Assembly (NCBI RefSeq): GCF_006439355.1 | Contig: NZ_VFTG01000003.1 | Location: 345,690 to 409,689, forward strand | DNA from: Mesorhizobium sp. B4-1-3 | GTDB lineage: Bacteria; Pseudomonadota; Alphaproteobacteria; Rhizobiales; Rhizobiaceae | DNA: 64,000 nt | Direction: 5' to 3' | Part shown: positions 16,954 through 24,991 of the stretch, in pieces | Layout: each line of letters begins with the position of its first letter | How positions within the stretch are numbered: position 1 is the first letter of the stretch | Notes under the pieces: model-generated | Database searches by the model: none | Told to the model about the DNA's origin: nothing | The model's input: only the letters and a program-made list of their open reading frames with translations | Program-made: the position numbers and the translations under genes

Positions 16954-17761
16954 GATGCGATCCGGCGGTTGAGTTGATGGCGTCGACCAGCACGTCCGAG
17001 GCCTGCCTGCAAAGCGCGGCATAGTCCGGCGAGGTGCGGAACGCCTCGTCGCGCGGATAAGGCGCGTTGATCGGGAGTTCGCCATGGACGCGGCCCGGCC
17101 GCGCGGCCATGACGACGACGCGGCTGGACAGGAAGACGCTCTCGAAAACGCTGTGGGTGACGAAGACTACGGTGAAGCGTTCGTCCTGCCACAGCTCCAG
17201 AAGATCGTTGTTGAGCTTGAAGCGGGTGATCTCGTCGAGCGCCGCGAAGGGCTCGTCCATCAGCAGGATGCGCGGCTTGGTCACCATGGCCCGCGCGATC
17301 GAGACGCGCATCTTCATGCCGCCGGAAAGCTCGCGCGGCACGGCGTTCTCGAAGCCGGTGAGATGGACCCGCGACAGCATCTCCATTACGGCCGGCTCCG
17401 CCTTGGCACGCGACACGCCCTTCAGCCTCAACGGCAGCCAGACATTGTCGAAGACGCTGGCCCAGGGCAGCAGCGTCGGCTCCTGGAAGACGAAGCCGGT
17501 GTTCGAGCGGTCGATCGAGCCGCGCCAGTCGAGCTGGCCGGAGGTCGGGGTCGAGAGACCCGCGATCAGCCGCAGCGCCGTCGACTTGCCGCAGCCGGAA
17601 GGGCCGAGCAAGCTCAGGAAATCGCCTTCCCGGATCGCCAGGTCGACCTTGCTCAGCGCCGTCACGCCGTTGGAAAAGACCTTGCCGACATTGCGCAACG
17701 CAAGCAGCATCGGGACCGCGCCCGGTGCCGCCGGCGTCTCAGCCAATTTCTCTTGGATCAT
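16940..17761 (-). CDS. ABC transporter ATP-binding protein
   Basis: 273-residue nucleotide-binding subunit. Walker A GPSGCGKST near residue 53, signature LSGGMKMRVSIARA near 155, Walker B ILLMDEPFAALDE near 175 and the switch His in VFVTHSVFES. Closest in style to SsuB/TauB/ThiZ proteins of NMT1-linked importers. It powers uptake through the permease that overlaps it downstream. Co-transcribed with the binding protein 14 nt upstream. Confidence 0.92.
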   Translation of the reverse strand: MIQEKLAETPAAPGAVPMLLALRNVGKVFSNGVTALSKVDLAIREGDFLSLLGPSGCGKSTALRLIAGLSTPTSGQLDWRGSIDRSNTGFVFQEPTLLPWASVFDNVWLPLRLKGVSRAKAEPAVMEMLSRVHLTGFENAVPRELSGGMKMRVSIARAMVTKPRILLMDEPFAALDEITRFKLNNDLLELWQDERFTVVFVTHSVFESVFLSSRVVVMAARPGRVHGELPINAPYPRDEAFRTSPDYAALCRQASDVLVDAINSTAGSHHDGH

Positions 17762-17775
17762 CTCAGGCCGGCCGC

Positions 17776-18780
17776 CTATTTCTTCAGCTCCAGCCCGACG
17801 CCCTTGTTGATGAAGGCCAGCGTATAGGCCTTCTTGATGTCGAGGCCTGGCTGCGCGACCTTGGCCTTGACCATCTTGTCGTAGAAACTCTGGATGCGGG
17901 CTTCGTTCATCGTGCCGATGCCGAGCTTTTCCGAATCGCCCGAATCGACAATGCCGAACTTCTTCAACTGCTCGATCGAGAAGGCGATCTGCTCATCCGT
18001 CATGTCGGGATTGTCCTTCTTGATCATGTCGTTTGCGGCCTTGTTGTCGCCGTAGAGGTACTTGTACCAGCCCTTGGCCGAGCCATCGACGAAACACTGC
18101 ACAACCTCCGGTCGCTTGTCGATCGTGTCCTGCATCACCTCGATGGTCGTCGCATAGGTATCCCAGCCATTATCGGCAAGCAGGAACTGGTTCGGCGTAA
18201 AGCCGCCCTGCTTCTGCACCGCAAAAGGCTCGGAGGTCACATAGCCCTGCTGGATCGACTTCTTGTTGGCGATGAACGGCGCCGGGTTGAACGTGTAAGG
18301 CACACGCTTGGCGGCGTCGAATCCGAGATCGGTGACCATCCACTGGAAGAAGGTCTGCGCGCCCTCGTCACCCATGATGTACTGGTCGGCGTTCTTGAGG
18401 TCTTCCCACTTGTCCAGCCCCTCCCCCGGATGGGACATGATGACCTGCGGATCCTTCTGGAAGTCGGACGCGACGACGCGCATCGGAATCCCTTGCTGCA
18501 CCGCATCGAAGGCCGAGAGCAGGTTGCCGCCCATGTAGAAATCGATCTTGCCGGCAAGCAGCATCGGCCGGCCGCTGACCTGCGGACCGCCCTGCATGAT
18601 GGTGACGTCGAGGCCACAGGCGGCGTAGGTGCCGTCGGCAACCGCCTGGTAATAGCCGCCATGTTCCGGCTCGGCCAGCCAGTTGGTGCCGAACGTAACT
18701 TTCTCGTTCGCGGCAGCGCTCAGCGTGCCCGCCGCCAGCAACGCGATCGAGCCCGCCAGGATCTTCCTATTTCCGATCAT
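17776..18780 (-). CDS. ABC transporter substrate-binding protein, NMT1/THI5-like
   Basis: 334-residue periplasmic binding protein. ATG at 18780 follows a good GAGGGTGAG ribosome site and opens a standard signal peptide (MIGNRKILAGSIALLAAG, cleavage after about residue 24 in LSAAANE). VTFGTNWLAEPEHGGYYQA is the NMT1-family beginning shared with ThiY-like proteins, where the hinge binds flat ring ligands. First gene of the minus-strand import and catabolism operon running to 12193. Ligand not identifiable by eye. Confidence 0.88.
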   Translation of the reverse strand: MIGNRKILAGSIALLAAGTLSAAANEKVTFGTNWLAEPEHGGYYQAVADGTYAACGLDVTIMQGGPQVSGRPMLLAGKIDFYMGGNLLSAFDAVQQGIPMRVVASDFQKDPQVIMSHPGEGLDKWEDLKNADQYIMGDEGAQTFFQWMVTDLGFDAAKRVPYTFNPAPFIANKKSIQQGYVTSEPFAVQKQGGFTPNQFLLADNGWDTYATTIEVMQDTIDKRPEVVQCFVDGSAKGWYKYLYGDNKAANDMIKKDNPDMTDEQIAFSIEQLKKFGIVDSGDSEKLGIGTMNEARIQSFYDKMVKAKVAQPGLDIKKAYTLAFINKGVGLELKK

Positions 18781-18939
18781 AAACTCACCCTCTCTTGGCT
18801 CCGGCGCGCAACGCGCTGGGCTCGACACCATTGACTCAAGAAGCAAGACACATGCCACCACCCGGGCCGCCCGCTTGCGCGGCAGTCATTGCCGAGACCG
18901 GAAGGGTCATGCTGTACGAAAGGCATCGTGCCCATTTTT

Positions 18940-18953
18940 TGGACGCCTGTCCA
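18940..18953. promoter_or_regulatory. Palindromic operator candidate in divergent promoter region
   Basis: TGGAC-GCCT-GTCCA forms a perfect 5-bp-arm palindrome in an AT-rich setting (CATTTTTT before, ATAAT after), midway between the divergent starts at 18780 and 19033. The arrangement resembles GntR/FadR-type operators, but no regulator gene is adjacent. Function is inference. Confidence 0.35.
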
Positions 18954-19032
18954 TAATCGCCCCGGCGGCATGCACCGCATCTTGAAGGTTTCATGAATCG
19001 AGCCTTAGTCTGCAGGCGCACAGGAGAATGCC

Positions 19033-19416
19033 ATGCTGAAATACCTCGCCCCCAAGACGATCAAGCCGCCTTTCGCCCGCTACAGCCACGGCGTCGAAAT
19101 ACCCACCGGAAAACGGCTGGTGCTGTGCTCGGGCCAATTGGGCATCGGTCCCGACGATGCCGTACCGGATGATGCGGGCGCGCAGACGGAGCTCTGCTTC
19201 AAGAACATCGCCGCGATTCTGAGCGAGGCCGGCCTGACCTTGAACGACACCGTGCGCATCAACGCCTTCGTCACCGGCCGCGAGCACCTGCAGGCGTATA
19301 TGGATGTCCGCAACCGGCTCTTTTCCGATCCCGCGCCGGCATCGACACTGATGATCGTTTCCGGCTTCGCCCGTCCGGAGTTCAAGGTCGAGGTCGAGGT
19401 GCTGGCGGCAGGCTAG
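19033..19416 (+). CDS. RidA/YjgF family protein lacking the usual active-site Arg
   Basis: 127 residues, the standard size of the trimeric RidA family. Family features include LVLCSGQLGI, the GLTLNDTVRINAFVTG stretch and the C-terminal FKVEVEVLAAG. Canonical RidA enzymes have PARS with the Arg that binds the imine/enamine carboxylate; here the same place reads PAPAST, with no Arg, so it probably belongs to a non-RidA subgroup with another activity. AGGAGA precedes the ATG at 19033. It is followed 59 nt later by a creatininase-family gene and is divergent from the NMT1 import operon, suggesting membership in the same pathway. Confidence 0.85.
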   Translation: MLKYLAPKTIKPPFARYSHGVEIPTGKRLVLCSGQLGIGPDDAVPDDAGAQTELCFKNIAAILSEAGLTLNDTVRINAFVTGREHLQAYMDVRNRLFSDPAPASTLMIVSGFARPEFKVEVEVLAAG

Positions 19417-19475
19417 CTGTTGCCGCGTACAGTTTTTAGATCTGGCCGGAAGGCAGACCAATCAGGAGACGAAAA

Positions 19476-20273
19476 GTGACGAAAAGACGTGTGTGGTGGG
19501 GCGACTACCGGACGACCGAATATGCCTCCATCGACGCCGAAGCGACCATCGCCGTGCTGCCGGTGGCCGCTATCGAGCAGCATGGCCCGCATCTGCCGGT
19601 CTCGACCGACACCTCGATCATGATGGGCATGCTGGAGACGGTGATCGCACGTCTGCCCGACGATCTCGACATCCGCATCCTGCCGGTCCAGGCGGTCGGC
19701 AAGTCGAACGAGCACCTGCATGCGCCGGGAACGCTCACCTTGCCCGCCACAACCTTGGTGGACGCCTGGACCGAGCTCGGCCTGTCGGTCGCCCGTGCCG
19801 GGGTGAGAAAGCTGATCATCGTCAATTCGCATGGCGGCAATGAAGAGATCATGGGCATCATTTCGCGTGAATTGCGCGTGCGCGCCAAAATGCTGTCGGT
19901 GAAGACAAGCTGGCAGCGTTTCGGCCGCCCGGCCGGCATGTATACCGAGCTCGAGGATCGTCACGGCATCCACGGCGGCGATGTCGAGACCTCGCTGATG
20001 CTGCACTTCCGGCCCGACCTCGTCGACATGAGCAAGGCCGACAATTTCGTCTCCAATGTCGGCCGCGCCGAAAAGGAGTTCGCCCTGCTGCGCCACACCG
20101 GCACGCATGCCTTTGCCTGGATCGCCAGCGACCTCAACCCCAACGGCGTGGTCGGCGACGCCTCGATCGCAACGGCCGAGAAGGGTCGCCTGACGGCGGA
20201 AATGCAAGCCGACGGTTTTATCAACCTGGTGAGGGACGTGCGCAAGGCGAAGCTTGCGGAGTGGCTGTCGTAG
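19476..20273 (+). CDS. Creatininase-family amidohydrolase
   Basis: 265-residue metal-dependent amidohydrolase. LPVAAIEQHGPHLPVSTDTS carries the Glu and His metal ligands and the Asp of the second metal, NSHGGNEEI the conserved His, and GIHGGDVETSLML the distal Glu. The family opens cyclic amides (creatinine, formylaminopyrrolopyrimidine in archaea, and others). The GTG start at 19476 has AGGAG 7 nt upstream. No creatinase gene is visible, so true creatinine use is not implied. Pairing with a RidA-like gene and the divergent import operon suggests ring-opening of the same imported heterocycle or its product. Confidence 0.87.
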   Translation: MTKRRVWWGDYRTTEYASIDAEATIAVLPVAAIEQHGPHLPVSTDTSIMMGMLETVIARLPDDLDIRILPVQAVGKSNEHLHAPGTLTLPATTLVDAWTELGLSVARAGVRKLIIVNSHGGNEEIMGIISRELRVRAKMLSVKTSWQRFGRPAGMYTELEDRHGIHGGDVETSLMLHFRPDLVDMSKADNFVSNVGRAEKEFALLRHTGTHAFAWIASDLNPNGVVGDASIATAEKGRLTAEMQADGFINLVRDVRKAKLAEWLS

Positions 20274-20291
20274 CGGTTAGTCCGCTTTGAC

Positions 20292-20801
20292 TTAGGCTTC
20301 GATCCCCAGTTCGAAGGGTATCCCCTCGAACGCGTCGGCGCCGCGCCCGATCGCCTCGATCGCCGCGATCATCCGGCCGTCCCGCTGGAGCAGCATGTCT
20401 GCGACGGCGATCAGCCGAGGATTGGGCGTCGCGGTTGGCGACAGGAAACGCAGCGTCCGGGCGAGTTCCATCTCGTCGCGCTTGGGCGCCAGCGCCGCCG
20501 CGATGATGTAAGCCGACGCCGTCGAGCGGCTGACGCCGGCATAGCAATGCACGACCAGCGGCTTTGCCCGATCCCAGCGATAGGCGAAATCGAGCAAAGC
20601 CCGCACATGCTCCTCGCCGGGCATCGTCATGCCTTCCTGCGCCACGGCGATGTCGTGCATGACGAGGTGCAGGTGGTTTTCCGCCAGGATCGAGGCCGGC
20701 CGGGTCACCTCCGTACCGGCGGCAAGCAGGGACAGCAAGCGCTCGGCACCGGTCCTGGCGACGGTTTCGTCGACTTTCGACAGCGAACAGACATGGATCA
20801 T
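20292..20801 (-). CDS. Small tyrosine/dual-specificity phosphatase-like protein
   Basis: 169 residues. VVHCYAGVSRSTASAYII contains the CX5R phosphatase loop (Cys nucleophile, Arg) of the protein-tyrosine-phosphatase superfamily, and a conserved Asp/His region (MHDIAV) lies upstream, where a general acid would be expected. Cytosolic, no signal peptide. It lies on the same strand as cobC, which ends 74 nt upstream across a palindromic repeat. Substrate is unknown; it could be a phosphoester of cobalamin side-chain metabolism or a protein. Confidence 0.8.
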   Translation of the reverse strand: MIHVCSLSKVDETVARTGAERLLSLLAAGTEVTRPASILAENHLHLVMHDIAVAQEGMTMPGEEHVRALLDFAYRWDRAKPLVVHCYAGVSRSTASAYIIAAALAPKRDEMELARTLRFLSPTATPNPRLIAVADMLLQRDGRMIAAIEAIGRGADAFEGIPFELGIEA

Positions 20802-20833
20802 CGTCGGGCCTCCTTCGGCGCATCTTCGCGCCT

Positions 20834-20884
20834 AGAGCATGATGCCGAAAAGTGTGAAGCGGTTTTCGGGTGACATCATGCTCT
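20834..20884. repeat. Rhizobial-type intergenic palindrome, copy 2
   Basis: AGAGCATGATG at 20834-20844 and CATCATGCTCT at 20874-20884 are perfect 11-bp arms enclosing GCCGAAAAGTGTG/AAGCGGTTTTCGG. It sits between cobC and the phosphatase gene and overlaps the last bases of cobC. Same family as the elements at 5062, 31059 and 45965. Confidence 0.75.
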
Positions 20885-21916
20885 TTCTCTTTGATTTTGG
20901 GCCCACGCGGCAAGGGCGTCGTCGAGGCGCTGCCAGTCCGCTTCGTCGCCCGGCAGACCGACGCGCAAGACCTGCGGCCGCTCCGCAAAATGGCGGACCA
21001 GCACGCCGTTCGAGCCCAGCGCCGAAAACAGGCTTGAGGCCTCGGCAAACGACAAATAGCGGAACAGGCTGATGCCGCCGGCGACCGGGACATCGAATCG
21101 GCGAAGCAGCGCGTCGAGCCGCCCGGCATCTTGCGCCAGGCGCTGTCGCATATCGTTCTGCCACGCCGTGTCCGACAGGGCGCGGATGCCGTATTCGAGC
21201 GCCGGGCCGGCCACCGCCCAGGGGCCGAGCTGCGCATCCAGCCGCTCGGCCGTAAGTGGATCGGCGAGCGCGAAGCCGAGCCGAACGCCCGCAAGGCCGA
21301 AGAACTTGCCGAACGAGCGCAGCACGACAATGCCGCCCTCCCCAACATCCTCCGCCAGGCTGTGTTCGATCGGGCCGACATCCATGAAGGCTTCGTCGAC
21401 GACGAGCAGCCCGCCCTTGGCGCGAAGTCGCGCGGCGAGCTTGAGCAGGCGCGCCTTTTCGATCACCCGCCCGTCCGGATTGTTAGGATTGACCAGCACC
21501 GCAAGGTCCGCCTCGGCCAGTGCATCGAAATCGCTGATCTCCGCGACCGCATGGCCGGCGATGGCCGCGGCGCGGGCGTGTTCGGCATAGGTCGGGCCGA
21601 GCACCAGCGCCTTGCCAGGCCGCACCAGCGAAGCGACCCGCGGAAGCAGAATCTGCGTGCCGGGCGCCGCCGCCACATGCGCCGCCGACGGCGCGCCATA
21701 GGCTCCAGCCGCAATTTCGGCTAATTCGCGCAGTTGTCCTGCCTCGGGCAATCGGGTCAGGGCGGTGGCGGGCAGTTCGAAAAGCGGATAGGAGTGCGGG
21801 TTGATACCTGTCGAGAGGTCCACGAAAGGTTGTGGCGCATGAGGAAAGAGCGCGCTTGCCCGGCCAAGGCTGCCCCCATGATCAACCGCTGCGATCGCGC
21901 CGCCTAGAAGCTTCAT
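20876..21916 (-). CDS. cobC: L-threonine-O-3-phosphate decarboxylase (cobalamin side chain)
   Basis: 346-residue PLP enzyme of the histidinol-phosphate aminotransferase-like group. It makes (R)-1-amino-2-propanol phosphate, the linker between corrin ring and nucleotide loop. Landmarks are LLGGAIAAVDHGGSLGRA and PFVDLSTGINPHSYP at the N-terminus, LVNPNNPDGRV, LVVDEAFMDV, and SFGKFFGLAGVRLGFA with the PLP Lys. The start codon shares the palindromic CATG at 21914-21917 with the divergent cobD start. The neighbours cobD, cobO and cobP support the assignment over histidine biosynthesis. Confidence 0.92.
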   Translation of the reverse strand: MKLLGGAIAAVDHGGSLGRASALFPHAPQPFVDLSTGINPHSYPLFELPATALTRLPEAGQLRELAEIAAGAYGAPSAAHVAAAPGTQILLPRVASLVRPGKALVLGPTYAEHARAAAIAGHAVAEISDFDALAEADLAVLVNPNNPDGRVIEKARLLKLAARLRAKGGLLVVDEAFMDVGPIEHSLAEDVGEGGIVVLRSFGKFFGLAGVRLGFALADPLTAERLDAQLGPWAVAGPALEYGIRALSDTAWQNDMRQRLAQDAGRLDALLRRFDVPVAGGISLFRYLSFAEASSLFSALGSNGVLVRHFAERPQVLRVGLPGDEADWQRLDDALAAWAQNQRERA

Positions 21917-22904
21917 GTCTGTCCTGATCGCTTTCCTGTCACTCGCTGTCGAACGCGCCCTCGGCTATCCGGACTGGCTGTTCAGCGCCATCGGCCATCC
22001 GGTAACCTGGATCGGCAGGCTGATATCCTTTCTCGATCGCCGACTCAATCGCGCCACCGATTCCGACGAAATACGTCGCCGCCGCGGCGTTCAGGCCTTG
22101 CTTGTCATTCTGCTGGTGCCGGGCCTCATCGGTCTGGCGCTGCACGTCGTGCTGTGGATGATCTTTCCCACCGGCCTCGTGTTCGCTGCCATCCTCGGCT
22201 CCGCGCTGCTGTCGCAGAAAAGCCTTGCCGAGCATGTCGAGGATGTCGCCGACGCGCTGGAGACCGGCGGCCTGACGCTCGGCCGCATCGCCGTTTCGCG
22301 CATCGTCGGCCGCGATCCGGAAAAGCTGGACAAGGCAGGTGTCGCCCGCGCTGCGATCGAAAGCCTGGCCGAGAATTTTTCGGACGGCATCGTCGCGCCC
22401 GCCTTCTGGACCGGCATCGGCGGCCTTGGCGGAGGTGCTGCCTACAAGGCGGCCAACACCGCCGATTCGATGATCGGCCACAAGACGCCGAAATACGAAG
22501 CCTTCGGCCGTGCGGCCGCCCGCTTCGACGACCTGATCAACCTGCCCGCATCGCGGCTGACCGGCCTGCTTATCGTGCTGGCGGCCTTTCTGGTCCCGGG
22601 AGCCGATCCACGCGCCGCCTGGCATGTCATGCGCCGCGACGCCAGGAAGCATCGTTCGCCCAATGCCGGCTGGCCGGAGGCGGCGATGGCCGGCGCGCTG
22701 GGGCTTTCGCTCGCCGGACCGCGCAGCTATGGCGGCGAGGTCGTCGAGGACGCCTTGATGGGCGAAGGCGGCCGCCGCGAGGCCGAGAGCACCGACATCC
22801 GCCAGGCCTTGAAGCTCTATCGCATGGCGGACTGGCTGCTGCTTAGCCTGTTCGCGGTCGTCTCGGCGATGGTGATCTACCTGACCATCTTTATCAGCGG
22901 CTAA
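21915..22904 (+). CDS. cobD: Adenosylcobinamide-phosphate synthase (CbiB type)
   Basis: 329-residue polytopic inner-membrane protein that attaches aminopropanol (phosphate) to adenosylcobyric acid. Typical segments are ERALGYPDWLFSAIGHPVTWIGRLI at the N-terminus, SRIVGRDPEKLDKAGVARAA, ESLAENFSDGIVAPAFW and AANTADSMIGHKTPKYEAFG. Its ATG is one base offset from the opposite-strand cobC ATG, so the two genes diverge with no intergenic DNA. Its stop overlaps the convergent cobO stop by 3 nt. Confidence 0.94.
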   Translation: MSVLIAFLSLAVERALGYPDWLFSAIGHPVTWIGRLISFLDRRLNRATDSDEIRRRRGVQALLVILLVPGLIGLALHVVLWMIFPTGLVFAAILGSALLSQKSLAEHVEDVADALETGGLTLGRIAVSRIVGRDPEKLDKAGVARAAIESLAENFSDGIVAPAFWTGIGGLGGGAAYKAANTADSMIGHKTPKYEAFGRAAARFDDLINLPASRLTGLLIVLAAFLVPGADPRAAWHVMRRDARKHRSPNAGWPEAAMAGALGLSLAGPRSYGGEVVEDALMGEGGRREAESTDIRQALKLYRMADWLLLSLFAVVSAMVIYLTIFISG

Positions 22905-23530
22905 AACTCAATTCCCTGCTGCGCCTTCACGCCGGCGGCGAAATGGTGCTTCGTCAGCCCCATTTCGGTGACGAGATCGGCCGCCTCGACGAGCAGCGGC
23001 TTGGCGTTGCGGCCGGTGACGATCACATGCAGATCGTCCCGGCGCGCCTTCAACGCCGCGACCACCTTTTCCAGGTCGAGATAATCGTAGCGCAGCGCGA
23101 TGTTGAGCTCGTCGAGCACCACGAGGCTGATCGACGGATCGGCCATCAGCTCCTGCGCCTTGGCCCAGGCGGCCTCGGCGGCGGCGATATCGCGCTTGAG
23201 GTCCTGCGTCTCCCAGGTAAAACCCTCGCCCATCGCATGCCAGACGACGCGATCGCCAAAGGCGGCGAAAGCGTCCTTTTCGCCGGTATGCCACTTGCCT
23301 TTGATGAACTGGACGACGCCAACGCGCTTGCCGTAGCCCAGCATCCTCAGAGCCAGTCCGAACGCGGCGGTGGTCTTGCCCTTGCCCGGTCCGGTGTTAA
23401 CGATCAGCAGCCCTTTCTCGATCGTCTTGCCGGCCACCTCGGCATCTTGCACGGCCTTCCGCTTGGCCATCTTGGCGCGATGGCGCTCGGCGTCCCCCTC
23501 GCTAATCATCTTGTCCTCGATTTCGGCCAT
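22901..23530 (-). CDS. cobO: Cob(I)yrinic acid a,c-diamide adenosyltransferase
   Basis: 209-residue CobA/CobO-type ATP:corrinoid adenosyltransferase. P-loop VNTGPGKGKTTAAFGLALR near residue 45, RVGVVQFIKG, then LVVLDELNIALRYDYLD and the closing VTEMGLTKHHFAAGVKAQQGIEF. It adds the upper adenosyl ligand to Co(I) corrinoids. It follows cobP by one base on the same strand, so the two are likely co-transcribed. Confidence 0.95.
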   Translation of the reverse strand: MAEIEDKMISEGDAERHRAKMAKRKAVQDAEVAGKTIEKGLLIVNTGPGKGKTTAAFGLALRMLGYGKRVGVVQFIKGKWHTGEKDAFAAFGDRVVWHAMGEGFTWETQDLKRDIAAAEAAWAKAQELMADPSISLVVLDELNIALRYDYLDLEKVVAALKARRDDLHVIVTGRNAKPLLVEAADLVTEMGLTKHHFAAGVKAQQGIEF

Positions 23531-23531
23531 G

Positions 23532-24116
23532 TCATTTCACCTTGAGCGGCAGCCCCGCCACCATCATGAGAACGCTGTCGGCTGTCGCCGCGACCTGCTG
23601 GTTGAGCCTGCCCGCAGCATCGCGGAAGCGACGCGCCAGCGCATTATCTGGCACGATGCCCAGCCCGACTTCGTTGGAAACCACGAACCACGGGCCGCGC
23701 GGCCGCGACAGCGCATCCTTGAGCCGCTGGCATTCGGCCTCGACATCGTGGTCGGCCAGCATGTGATTGGTGAGCCACAAAGTCAGGCAGTCGATCAGCA
23801 CAGGTTCGTGATTTGGCAAGGCCTCGATTGCGCCGACCAAGTCGAGCGGCGCATCGACGGTCACCCAGCCTTCGCCGCGCCGCGACCGATGCAGCGCAAT
23901 GCGCTCGCGCATCTCGTCGTCATAGGCATGTGCTGTGGCAATGTAGGTCCAGGGCGACGGGTTAGCGGTCGTCAGGCTCTCGGCATGCGAACTCTTGCCC
24001 GAACGGGCACCGCCCAGGATGAAGGTCAGCTTCCCATCGGAAGCTCTATCGCCGCTCGCGGCTGTCGCGCCGGTCATTCCTGCCTTCACCTTTGGATGAA
24101 ACATTGTCGTGGCCAT
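23532..24116 (-). CDS. cobP: Adenosylcobinamide kinase/phosphate guanylyltransferase
   Basis: 194-residue bifunctional enzyme (CobP/CobU) that phosphorylates adenosylcobinamide and activates it as GDP-cobinamide. FILGGARSGKSSHAES is the P-loop, followed by YIATAHAYDDEMRERIALHRSRRG, containing the guanylylated His region, and FVVSNEVGLGIVPDNALARRFRD. ATG at 24116 is used; an internal ATG about 13 codons later is also compatible, since the first residues are not conserved. No B12 riboswitch is visible in the 85 nt upstream. Confidence 0.93.
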   Translation of the reverse strand: MATTMFHPKVKAGMTGATAASGDRASDGKLTFILGGARSGKSSHAESLTTANPSPWTYIATAHAYDDEMRERIALHRSRRGEGWVTVDAPLDLVGAIEALPNHEPVLIDCLTLWLTNHMLADHDVEAECQRLKDALSRPRGPWFVVSNEVGLGIVPDNALARRFRDAAGRLNQQVAATADSVLMMVAGLPLKVK

Positions 24117-24201
24117 CAGGCCGACGGCGCGACTTTAGGCAGAAGCCCTCCTGCCGGCAAACCAAATTCCGCCACCGCTCGGCGCGATTGCGGCACGACC
24201 G

Positions 24202-24873
24202 CTACGAGCCGGCGATCCGAGCGGCGACCAGCTGCTGCAATCGCCACAGATGCGTATCGTGGATGCCGCGCTGCTCCAGGTTTTTCACCGTGTTATAGAG
24301 ATAGTCGGCGCCCGAGCCCCAATGGCCGCAGGATGTCGTCAGCCTTTCGACAACGGCCTCCTCGCTCAACGGGCCGGCATAGGTGGTCCCATGTCGGTTG
24401 ATGACGAAGGCCAGCGCCCGCAGCGGACCGCCATCGCTCGTCATATTGAGCAGGCGCGGATGATAGCTGGTCGGCTTCAGCGTCACCTCGCGCCGCAAGA
24501 GCTTGTCGAGTTGCTCGCGCCGATCGCCATCCCCGAGCCGAAAGGCGACGCCCTTGCACTGTCCGCCGCGGTCCAGCGCCATCATCAGGCCTGGGCTTTC
24601 CTTGGTGCCGCGCCAGCGCGTCATCTTCATGCAAAAGGATCTGTGCCAGCCGCGCAGCAGGGCCACCCGTTCTTCGACATGCTCGATCTCGGGTTTCCAG
24701 ATCAGGGAACCGTAGCCAAACAGCCAGAGCGGTTCGTTGGCGGGAAGCTGAGCCTCCAGCATACGCGCCATTGCGTCATAATCTGCATCATCCAGATGCG
24801 CGGCGTCGGGATCGGGCCCGCTGTCCTCTACAATGCGAAAGCAGCGGGCGACCAATTCCTCGGTGAGCGACAT
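24202..24873 (-). CDS. ChaC-like gamma-glutamylcyclotransferase
   Basis: 223 residues from the ATG at 24873; an ATG five codons earlier (24888) is an alternative. WLFGYGSLIWKPEIEHVEER is the nucleotide/glutamyl-binding motif of the ChaC family, RGTKESPGLMMALDRGG carries the catalytic Glu, and YLYNTVKNLEQRGIHD is a typical ending. Family members cleave glutathione to 5-oxoproline and Cys-Gly. Its 3' end points toward cobP with an 85-nt gap; no functional link is evident. Confidence 0.88.
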   Translation of the reverse strand: MSLTEELVARCFRIVEDSGPDPDAAHLDDADYDAMARMLEAQLPANEPLWLFGYGSLIWKPEIEHVEERVALLRGWHRSFCMKMTRWRGTKESPGLMMALDRGGQCKGVAFRLGDGDRREQLDKLLRREVTLKPTSYHPRLLNMTSDGGPLRALAFVINRHGTTYAGPLSEEAVVERLTTSCGHWGSGADYLYNTVKNLEQRGIHDTHLWRLQQLVAARIAGS

Positions 24874-24991
24874 GGTTCTTGGCAGCATGGGCGCGACCTT
24901 AAGGTTCCAGCGCCGGCGCTACAATCCGCAGGCCGGCAATTGACAACAGCTTTGCCGGGGTGTCGGCTGGTCGTCGGCCAAGGAGAAGCCG

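Noticed and set aside
19476..20273. Assignment of the creatininase-family gene as true creatinine catabolism feeding sarcosine oxidase
   Set aside because: No creatinase gene is present and the nearest neighbours belong to a different import operon; family membership alone does not give the substrate.
24117..24201. Possible cobalamin riboswitch upstream of cobP
   Set aside because: The conserved B12-box and GCCACTG-type core could not be found in this 85-nt stretch.
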